Source: Candidatus Omnitrophota bacterium
Lineage (GTDB): Bacteria > Omnitrophota > Gorgyraeia > B26-G9
DNA: 6,851 nt
Direction of reading: 5' to 3'
Assembly: GCA_030630245.1 (NCBI GenBank)
Contig: DAOVNL010000041.1
Location: forward strand, 1-6,851
Both the position numbers and the translations under genes were made by a program. Below, in pieces: positions 1-3,856 of the stretch; within the stretch, counting starts at the first letter, position 1, and every line of letters starts with the position of its first letter. The notes beneath the pieces were generated by a model that saw nothing but the letters and a program-made list of their open reading frames with translations, searched no databases and was not told where the DNA came from.

Positions 1-135
1 AAACAGGAAGCTCCGCAAAAAGAGGTAAAACAGGAAGCTCCGCAAAAAGAGGTAAAACAGGAAGCTCCGCAAGAAGAGGTAAAACAGGAAGTTCCGCAAG
101 AAGAGGTAAAACAGGAAGTTCCGCAAGAAGAGGCA
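1..135 (+). repeat. five-copy 27-bp in-frame tandem repeat
   Basis: Units start at 1, 28, 55, 82 and 109 and each encodes nine residues (KQEAPQKEV type). Copies 1 and 2 are identical. Copy 3 adds A-to-G at unit position 19 (Lys to Glu). Copy 4 keeps that and adds C-to-T at position 11 (Ala to Val). Copy 5 keeps both and adds T-to-C at position 26 (Val to Ala). Differences therefore accumulate step by step toward the 3' end. The array probably continues upstream of the window. Confidence 0.95.
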
Positions 136-369
136 GCAGCAGAGGAAACTTCACAGGAAGAAACAACTGAGGCTTCTAAGGAAGAGGCAAAAGAAAAAAC
201 ACCTCCAAAGGTAGAAATACCCAAGAATTGCGGCTCATGCAAGAAGCCGGTAGGCAAGGTCCGTTATTATCGCAACATGCACTTTTTCTGCAACAAAAAA
301 TGCTGGAAAAATTTTAAAGCCAAAGAAGCTCAGAAGAAAGAAGAAGAACAGCAGAAAGCCGCAGCATAA
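1..369 (+). CDS. 3' end of a Lys/Glu-rich repeat protein with a C-terminal four-Cys zinc-finger-like module (partial)
   Basis: An open frame runs from the first base of the window to a TAA at 367-369; the start lies upstream. In window numbering, residues 1-45 are five copies of a nine-residue unit, KQEAPQKEV and variants. Residues 46-72 are a low-complexity Glu/Ala/Thr/Lys linker. Residues 77-101 hold four cysteines (C77, C80, C97, C101) spaced C-x2-C-x16-C-x3-C, with aromatic residues (YY, HFF, W) between and after them. That spacing resembles the short TRASH/MYM-type treble-clef zinc fingers, though TRASH domains usually have a somewhat longer central gap, so metal binding is inferred. The last 20 residues are again Lys/Glu/Gln/Ala-rich. 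There is no membrane segment in the visible part. I do not recognise the protein and cannot assign a function; a small metal-binding or protein/nucleic-acid-contact module on a flexible charged tether is the most that can be said. The rmuC start follows 24 nt later. Confidence 0.85.
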   Translation, partial: KQEAPQKEVKQEAPQKEVKQEAPQEEVKQEVPQEEVKQEVPQEEAAAEETSQEETTEASKEEAKEKTPPKVEIPKNCGSCKKPVGKVRYYRNMHFFCNKKCWKNFKAKEAQKKEEEQQKAAA

Positions 370-393
370 GAATTAAAATAAATTGGCAGTAAT

Positions 394-1452
394 ATGATAA
401 ATATTGCAATTTTTGGATTACTTTTGGTAATAGCTGTATTTGTTATTGTCTTAAGCCTGAAAATTAAGAGACAACCTAAAAATGATGCGCTTGGGCTCAT
501 GCAGCAGCAAATTGAGAGCCTCAGGGGGCAGGTCAATGATTCCTGGCAGCAGTTGAGCAGCAGTATGGACATCAGGCTTCAGGAAATAAATAAGCAGCTT
601 TTGTCTTCACAGCAAACAGTAGGGGAGCGTCTTGATTCGGCAACCCAGGTTTTTGGGCAAGTGCAGAAGGATATTGGTTCTCTTTCTCAGGCTACTGAAC
701 GGGTTTTTGATGTCGGTAAAGATATATCGAGCCTGCAGGAAATTTTGAAAGCCCCTAAAATCCGGGGAGAGATCGGAGAGTTGTTTCTGAGCAACCTTCT
801 CCAGCAGGTTTTACCGCCTTCACATATTAAGCTGCAGCACAAATTTAAAAACGGCAATACCGTAGATGCGGCAATATGTCTGGGGCAGGATTTGGTCAGT
901 GTAGACTCAAAGTTTCCTTTGGAAAATTTCAAAAGGATTATGAGCGCGGACAATGATGATGAAAAACGCCGGGCGCGGAAGACTTTTATAAATGATGTAA
1001 AAAAGCATGTGGACAACATTGCTGAGAAATATATTCTTCCGGATGAAGGCACATTTGATTTTGCGCTTATGTATATACCTGCTGAGAATGTTTATTATGA
1101 GCTGATCATAAAAGAAAACCTTGATGAAAAGCAAACTCTAAGCAGTTATGCCATGGAAAAGAAAGTTATTCCCGTAAGCCCCGGGTCACTATATCTTTAC
1201 CTTAGAACTATTGTCCAGGGATTAAAAGGCATGAGGATTGAGGAGAATGTGCAGGAGATCATTAAGAACCTGAACCGTTTAACCGGGGATATGATGCGTT
1301 TCCGGGATGAATTCGATGTTCTGGGCAGGCATATTGTAAATATTAAGAATAAGTATGATGATGCCCAAAAGAGGGTGTCTAACTTTGAAGGGAAATTGCT
1401 TTCTATCTGTCAGGTAGGCAAAGAAAGCGCTTTATCAGACGATGATAAATAA
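394..1452 (+). CDS. rmuC: RmuC family protein (predicted membrane-anchored nuclease-fold protein linked to DNA recombination)
   Basis: The 352-residue product has the standard RmuC plan. Residues 4-22 form a single N-terminal hydrophobic helix, followed by basic residues (KIKRQ). Residues 32-118 are a Gln/Ser/Leu-rich predicted coiled coil. The conserved RmuC core runs from about 119 to 320. Family landmarks are visible: APKIRGEIGE at 120-129, VDAAICL at 157-163, VDSKFPLENF at 170-179, FDFALMYIPAENVYYE at 221-236 and VIPVSPGSLYLYL at 258-270. D158 and the D171-S-K173 triplet fit the D...DxK pattern of the restriction-endonuclease-like fold assigned to this family. In E. coli rmuC affects inversions between short inverted repeats; its biochemical activity is not well defined. 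The ATG at 394 is chosen because it places the membrane helix at the N terminus, although there is no clear Shine-Dalgarno. Length is slightly short for the family but complete. The 3' end overlaps the next gene by 11 nt. Confidence 0.93.
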   Translation: MINIAIFGLLLVIAVFVIVLSLKIKRQPKNDALGLMQQQIESLRGQVNDSWQQLSSSMDIRLQEINKQLLSSQQTVGERLDSATQVFGQVQKDIGSLSQATERVFDVGKDISSLQEILKAPKIRGEIGELFLSNLLQQVLPPSHIKLQHKFKNGNTVDAAICLGQDLVSVDSKFPLENFKRIMSADNDDEKRRARKTFINDVKKHVDNIAEKYILPDEGTFDFALMYIPAENVYYELIIKENLDEKQTLSSYAMEKKVIPVSPGSLYLYLRTIVQGLKGMRIEENVQEIIKNLNRLTGDMMRFRDEFDVLGRHIVNIKNKYDDAQKRVSNFEGKLLSICQVGKESALSDDDK

Positions 1453-1999
1453 AAGCAGCCGGCGTTTTGAAAACAGAAGGCATCCAAGATTTATTCTAAT
1501 GCTTTCTCTGGAAATCAGTTTCGGAGATTACTGTCTTGAGACAAAGACCAAGAATGTAAGCTGTTCCGGTCTTTGCTGTGAAGTGGACAGGTTTATACCG
1601 AAGGAAACTGAAATAAAAGTGAAAATGAAAATTTCTTTGACGATTAATCAGCGCAAGGTAAAGAAAATAATAAACTGTCCGGCAAGGGTAGTACGCATAG
1701 ATCCGCCTAATCCCCAGAGAAATATCATTTATAATATAGGAATTGAATTTTTAAGCCTGAAGGAGGCGGACAAGGATTTTCTTTTAAAATATATTTACAA
1801 GAAAAATTTAAAAGAAGCGAAAGAATTGAAAAGAATATATCTTGAATTAAAGCAAATGGCGGCAAGACTTATAGAGTTAGAGGAATGCCATCCGACCGCG
1901 GAGCATTTCCGCAGGGTTATTGACCGGGCGGTTGAAGAGCTTGATTCAGTAGCGCATATTCTGGATTTTGAAATAAACGAACTTAAACATTTAAAATAA
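1442..1999 (+). CDS. PilZ-domain protein 1, with C-terminal helical extension
   Basis: The 185-residue product is a PilZ domain (about 8-120) followed by a charged helical tail (121-185). Both cyclic-di-GMP motifs are present: RxxxR as R12-RHP-R16, and NxSxxG as N38-V-S40-C-S-G43. A VVRIDP strand and a YNIGIEF strand follow, as is usual in PilZ barrels. Binding of cyclic-di-GMP is inferred from these motifs. No signal peptide or membrane segment is seen, so it is probably cytoplasmic. The tail (KNLKEAKELK... to ...EINELKHLK) is highly similar to that of the next protein and matches no domain I can name. The ATG lies inside the end of rmuC in another frame (11-nt overlap), which points to translational coupling, and the RxxxR motif begins only 11 residues after it, so a later start would damage the domain. 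Three cysteines (C41, C45, C46) sit in and beside the NxSxxG loop. Confidence 0.9.
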   Translation: MINKSSRRFENRRHPRFILMLSLEISFGDYCLETKTKNVSCSGLCCEVDRFIPKETEIKVKMKISLTINQRKVKKIINCPARVVRIDPPNPQRNIIYNIGIEFLSLKEADKDFLLKYIYKKNLKEAKELKRIYLELKQMAARLIELEECHPTAEHFRRVIDRAVEELDSVAHILDFEINELKHLK

Positions 2000-2000
2000 A

Positions 2001-2555
2001 ATGGAAAAAGATCTCATAAGTCAGAATAAAAGGGCGGATCGAAGGTATAAGTTTGATTATTGCTTTGAGATCGCAGGCGATGATTTTAAGATCCAATCCC
2101 AGATGAAAGATATAAGCCGCGGGGGGATTTTTTGCCAGACAAACAGGTTTATCCCATTGAAGACGAAATTAAACGTTAAAATGGAGATACCTTTATTTGT
2201 CAATAGAAAGAAGATAGACAATACGATCAGATGTGTCGCAGAGGTGGCACGTATTGATCCTTTAATGCGTCAAAACGAGGGTACGTATAATCTGGGAATC
2301 AGCTTTTCTGATGTCAGTGAAGACGACAAGGCGCTGATATTGAAATTTCTAAAGCAAAGAAATTTAAGTGAAGCCAGAGAACTCAGGGAGATGTTCAGAG
2401 AATTGAAGAAGATGGTTGCTGAGCTGACGATGCTCGAGGAAGCACATTTGAAGGCAGAGAATTTTCGCAGGGTTTTAAACCATGCTATCGGGGAACTTGA
2501 ATCGGTCGCATATATTCTGGATTCTGAAATCGATGAACTTAAACACTTAAATTGA
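2001..2555 (+). CDS. PilZ-domain protein 2, tandem paralogue of protein 1, with altered RxxxR motif
   Basis: This 184-residue protein has the same plan as its upstream neighbour: PilZ barrel at about 10-119, then a 65-residue helical tail at 120-184. The second PilZ motif is intact as D37-I-S39-R-G-G42. The first is not canonical: when the Phe that follows the motif is aligned with those of the other two paralogues, the RxxxR arginines fall on D13 and K17. An R11-ADR-R15 match exists two residues out of register, so binding may be weakened or may use shifted residues. By hand count 38 of the last 65 residues are identical to protein 1, including FRRV, ESVA/DSVA, ILD and ELKHL, so the two arose by tandem duplication. 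The ATG follows the previous stop codon after a single base. There is no visible Shine-Dalgarno, so translation probably relies on coupling. Likely cytoplasmic; target unknown. Confidence 0.88.
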   Translation: MEKDLISQNKRADRRYKFDYCFEIAGDDFKIQSQMKDISRGGIFCQTNRFIPLKTKLNVKMEIPLFVNRKKIDNTIRCVAEVARIDPLMRQNEGTYNLGISFSDVSEDDKALILKFLKQRNLSEARELREMFRELKKMVAELTMLEEAHLKAENFRRVLNHAIGELESVAYILDSEIDELKHLN

Positions 2556-2567
2556 AAGACTAAAGAT

Positions 2568-2951
2568 ATGGGCACACAAAATAATAATTTTGAAAGAAGA
2601 GTTAACCAACGGTTTGATGCGCAGCTGCCGCTTAATATCGGCGGGAAAGATTTCCAACTTGTATCGACCACAAAAAACATAAGTTGTTCAGGAGTTTATT
2701 GTAAGGTGGATTGTTTCCTTCCGGTTATGACAAAGCTCGAAGTAACGATGAGTCTTTCGATTATTGAGAATAATAAGAAAATAGAAAAAACCTTTACTAC
2801 CAATGCGGTTGTTGTCAGAATAGATCCGGAGTTTGAACAGCCCGGATGTGATATTTATCATATCGGACTTTTTTTTATGAGTATAAAAGAAGAGTACCGT
2901 AATTTGATCGTTCGTTATATTCAACAAACATTTTTGGCAAGCAATAACTAA
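2568..2951 (+). CDS. PilZ-domain protein 3 (stand-alone PilZ domain)
   Basis: The 127-residue product is essentially a bare PilZ domain. The cyclic-di-GMP motifs are RxxxR at R11-VNQ-R15 and NxSxxG at N37-I-S39-C-S-G42. The VVVRIDP strand (about 81-87) and YHIGLFF strand follow as in its two upstream paralogues, but the protein stops about ten residues after the domain, so the 65-residue helical tail of proteins 1 and 2 is absent. As in protein 1, a cysteine lies inside the motif (C40) and another just after it (C45). Single-domain PilZ proteins generally act as adaptors that change partner upon binding cyclic-di-GMP; the partner here is unknown. The gene starts 12 nt after protein 2, with only a weak purine stretch (AAAG) upstream, so it is likely in the same transcript. 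Its stop is just 26 nt before tRNA-Arg, with no convincing terminator between. Confidence 0.88.
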   Translation: MGTQNNNFERRVNQRFDAQLPLNIGGKDFQLVSTTKNISCSGVYCKVDCFLPVMTKLEVTMSLSIIENNKKIEKTFTTNAVVVRIDPEFEQPGCDIYHIGLFFMSIKEEYRNLIVRYIQQTFLASNN

Positions 2952-2961
2952 TTAGCTTATG

Positions 2962-2975
2962 GCTCATGGCTGAGC
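2962..2975 (+). other. small GC-rich hairpin between PilZ gene 3 and tRNA-Arg
   Basis: GCTCA and TGAGC form a 5-bp stem around a TGGC loop, ending two bases before the mature 5' end of tRNA-Arg. There is no T-run, so it is not an intrinsic terminator. It could affect 5' processing of the tRNA, or it may be chance. Confidence 0.3.
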
Positions 2976-2977
2976 GT

Positions 2978-3053
2978 GCGCCTGTGGCTCAATGGATAGA
3001 GCATTTGGCTTCGGACCAAAGGGTTGGGGGTTCGAGTCCTCCCGGGCGCGCCA
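2978..3053 (+). tRNA. tRNA-Arg (anticodon UCG)
   Basis: This is a complete 76-nt cloverleaf. The acceptor stem pairs 2978-2984 with 3043-3049 and includes one G-U. The D arm is GCTC/GAGC. The anticodon stem TTTGG/CCAAA closes a seven-base loop with TCG at 3011-3013. The T arm has a TTCGAGT loop. The discriminator is G, and CCA is encoded at 3051-3053. It reads CGA and probably other CGN codons. It starts 26 nt after the stop of PilZ gene 3, so it may be cut from the 3' end of that mRNA; no promoter is recognisable in the gap. Confidence 0.97.
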
Positions 3054-3084
3054 ATTACTTTTTGGGTTAGATGGTTTGATTTAT

Positions 3085-3108
3085 GGTGAGCGAACGAAGT
3101 GAGTCGAA
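3085..3108 (+). repeat. GAGCGA...GTCGAA intergenic repeat element, copy in the Arg-Lys spacer
   Basis: The short motif GAGCGAACGAAGTGAGTCGAA (abbreviated as GAGCGA...GTCGAA) sits between tRNA-Arg and the terminator-like hairpin. Related GAGCGA/GTCGAA strings recur in the next two tRNA spacers, which suggests a dispersed small palindrome family rather than gene-specific signals. It has no coding potential. Confidence 0.45.
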
Positions 3109-3143
3109 ACAAAACAGAAATATTGACCTAAGTTTTGTTTTTT
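3107..3143 (+). terminator. AT-rich hairpin with T-run, possible weak terminator of tRNA-Arg / PilZ transcript
   Basis: AAACAAAAC (3107-3115) is a perfect complement of GTTTTGTTT (3132-3140), with a 16-nt loop, and leads straight into a run of Ts (3138-3143). The form suits an intrinsic terminator, but the stem has only two G-C pairs and the loop is long. The 3' half overlaps the tRNA-Lys promoter. Confidence 0.35.
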
Positions 3144-3151
3144 GTTATAAT
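3123..3151 (+). promoter_or_regulatory. sigma-70-type promoter for tRNA-Lys
   Basis: The -35 box TTGACC (3123-3128, five of six consensus bases) and a perfect -10 box TATAAT (3146-3151) are separated by exactly 17 nt. Transcription would start near 3157-3159, leaving about 20 nt of leader before the mature tRNA at 3179. It is the only promoter in the window with both boxes and ideal spacing. Confidence 0.75.
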
Positions 3152-3178
3152 TAATTTTTAATTTTGAGATACATATTT

Positions 3179-3254
3179 GGGCCATTAGCTCAGCTGGTAG
3201 AGCAGGACACTCTTAATGTCAAGGTCGAAGGTTCGAGCCCTTCATGGCCCACCA
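3179..3254 (+). tRNA. tRNA-Lys (anticodon CUU)
   Basis: This is a 76-nt cloverleaf. The acceptor stem GGGCCAT pairs with ATGGCCC. The D arm is GCTC/GAGC with an AGCTGGTA loop. The anticodon loop CTCTTAA holds CTT at 3212-3214. The T arm is GAAGG/CCTTC with a TTCGAGC loop. The discriminator is A, and CCA is encoded at 3252-3254. The outermost anticodon-stem pair (3205/3221) is a G-A mismatch; the other four pair. It reads AAG. The sequence is otherwise very close to ordinary bacterial tRNA-Lys. A consensus promoter precedes it. Confidence 0.96.
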
Positions 3255-3340
3255 TTCGACTCGCAGTTTAGTGCTATTCGCTCATGGTAAACCATAGAGT
3301 CGAATGACCCAGAGCGAGCGAAAGTGAATTGAGTGGCCGG
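3254..3340 (+). repeat. nested inverted repeats with GAGCGA/GTCGAA motifs in the Lys-Leu spacer
   Basis: ATTCGACTC at 3254-3262 is a perfect 9-bp complement of GAGTCGAAT at 3297-3305. A second arm, ATTCGCTC at 3276-3283, can pair with the same 3' arm, so two hairpins compete. Past the hairpin, 3313-3335 carries GAGCGAGCGAAAGTGAATTG, related to the motif in the previous spacer. No ORF or tRNA lies here, and no T-run follows the stem directly. Confidence 0.55.
3276..3305 (+). repeat. 13-bp stem hairpin downstream of tRNA-Lys
   Basis: The 5' arm ATTCG-CTC-ATGGT pairs with ACCAT-GAG-CGAAT around an AA turn. Two single unpaired bases, A3296 and T3300, lie on the 3' side. The core ATGGTAAACCAT (3284-3295) is a perfect 12-bp palindrome. 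It may protect or process the 3' side of the tRNA-Lys transcript; the role is inferred. Confidence 0.5.
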
Positions 3341-3403
3341 TAATAGAAAAATTTTTTTGACAGAAAGTTCTCCGATAGGAAAAACGCAGGGTTTCTCTAT
3401 TAC
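3340..3403 (+). other. long-range inverted repeat enclosing an isolated TTGACA box, upstream of tRNA-Leu
   Basis: GTAATAGA (3340-3347) is a perfect complement of TCTATTAC (3396-3403), and three further pairs are possible after one mismatch. Inside lies TTGACA (3357-3362), an exact -35 consensus, but no -10 box occurs 15-19 nt downstream of it. The loop also holds AGAAA (3362-3366), which could pair with TTTCT (3392-3396) instead of the outer stem. This could be a structured leader or a promoter region for tRNA-Leu at 3421. I match it to no riboswitch class that I know. Confidence 0.35.
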
Positions 3404-3420
3404 AAATATGGATTTTTAGG

Positions 3421-3504
3421 GCGGACGTGGCGGAATTGGCATACGCGTACGGCTTAGGACCGTATCCCTTTGGGATGAGAGTTCAAGTCTCTCCGTCCGC
3501 ACCA
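3421..3504 (+). tRNA. tRNA-Leu (anticodon UAG)
   Basis: This is an 84-nt class II tRNA. The acceptor stem GCGGACG pairs with CGTCCGC. The anticodon stem TACGG/CCGTA surrounds a CTTAGGA loop with TAG at 3455-3457. The long variable arm folds as TCCC-TTT-GGGA (3465-3475). The T arm is GAGAG/CTCTC with a TTCAAGT loop. The discriminator is A, and CCA is encoded at 3502-3504. It reads CUA and probably other CUN codons. Confidence 0.97.
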
Positions 3505-3534
3505 TAAATTCGCACAATAGTTTGTGCGAATTTA
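3505..3534 (+). other. perfect 13-bp hairpin directly after tRNA-Leu CCA
   Basis: TAAATTCGCACAA (3505-3517) and its exact complement (3522-3534) enclose a four-base TAGT loop. The first stem base is the one immediately after the encoded CCA. No T-run follows, so it is not a classical intrinsic terminator. It could be a 3' trailer structure that guides or blocks tRNA 3' processing, or part of the small palindrome family in these spacers. Confidence 0.6.
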
Positions 3535-3564
3535 CATCGAGCGAGGCGAAGACGACGAGATGTA
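3533..3564 (+). repeat. GAGCGA-type palindrome in the Leu-Gly spacer
   Basis: TACATC (3533-3538) and GATGTA (3559-3564) bracket CGAGCGAGGCGAAGACGACG, again a GAGCGA/GCGAAG-rich core like those in the two preceding tRNA spacers. Its 5' arm overlaps the last bases of the preceding hairpin. It is non-coding. Confidence 0.4.
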
Positions 3565-3591
3565 CAAATTTCGCATAACATGAAGAAACTA

Positions 3592-3622
3592 AGCACAGAT
3601 GCGATAGCACATAGATGATCGC
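3592..3622 (+). repeat. imperfect direct repeat with inverted core in the Leu-Gly spacer
   Basis: AGCACAGATG at 3592-3601 recurs as AGCACATAGATG at 3606-3617 with two extra bases. GCGAT (3601-3605) is complementary to ATCGC (3618-3622). The rest of the spacer to 3694 is AT-rich, and I see no clear promoter for tRNA-Gly in it. Confidence 0.35.
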
Positions 3623-3694
3623 GGATGTGAAGATAAAGATTAGTTATTTTTAATAAATTTTGGCAACAATATCAGTGATCATTGGGTTTTAAAC

Positions 3695-3769
3695 GCGGTG
3701 GTAATTCAGTGGTAGAATGTCTCCTTGCCAAGGAGAATGTCGTGGGTTCGAGCCCCATCCACCGCTCCA
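3695..3769 (+). tRNA. tRNA-Gly (anticodon GCC)
   Basis: This is a 75-nt cloverleaf. The acceptor stem GCGGTGG pairs with CCACCGC. The D arm is ATTC/GAAT with an AGTGGTA loop. The anticodon stem TCTCC/GGAGA surrounds TTGCCAA with GCC at 3727-3729. The T loop is TTCGAGC, the discriminator is T, and CCA is encoded at 3767-3769. It reads GGC and GGU. A short T-run (3772-3776) follows. tig begins 87 nt downstream. Confidence 0.97.
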
Positions 3770-3841
3770 AATTTTTCCCGTGTTATTTTAAGTGAAAAAA
3801 TTTGTTCAAGCGGGAATGCAGGTCAAGTGTTAAAATATAAT

Positions 3842-3847
3842 AAGGAG
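3842..3847 (+). promoter_or_regulatory. Shine-Dalgarno of tig, fixing its GTG start
   Basis: AAGGAG lies nine bases before GTG 3857. It is the only good ribosome-binding sequence near the 5' end of the frame, and it places the translation start exactly at the usual N terminus of trigger factor (MKVKVKE). Confidence 0.8.
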
Positions 3848-3856
3848 TGAATATAC

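Noticed and set aside
1..135. CRISPR array
   Set aside because: The 27-bp units are directly adjacent with no spacers, and they stay in frame within a coding sequence.
687..1134. Minus-strand ORFs of 121 and 75 residues inside rmuC
   Set aside because: They are antisense to a gene with clear family motifs, have no ribosome-binding site and give no recognisable protein.
2270..2680. Minus-strand 136-residue ORF across PilZ genes 2 and 3
   Set aside because: Its Ser/Leu-rich composition is the mirror of Lys/Glu-rich helical coding sequence on the other strand, and it spans two genes with clear domains.
3340..3403. Cyclic-di-GMP riboswitch, considered because of the nearby PilZ genes
   Set aside because: The sequence lacks the conserved GEMM-type core, and the element precedes a tRNA rather than a signalling gene.
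3416..3610. Minus-strand 64-residue ORF across tRNA-Leu
   Set aside because: It is the reverse complement of the tRNA-Leu gene and its flank; its VRTERLELS-type peptide is a familiar artefact of tRNA genes read as protein.
3775..3816. TTCCCG/CGGGAA inverted repeat between tRNA-Gly and tig as a terminator
   Set aside because: The arms are only 6 bp with about 30 nt between them, and no T-run follows the 3' arm.
3828..3841. Possible -10 elements TAAAAT (with TG upstream) and TATAAT before tig
   Set aside because: No -35 partner exists at 16-18 nt, and transcription from either would begin at or inside the Shine-Dalgarno, leaving almost no leader.
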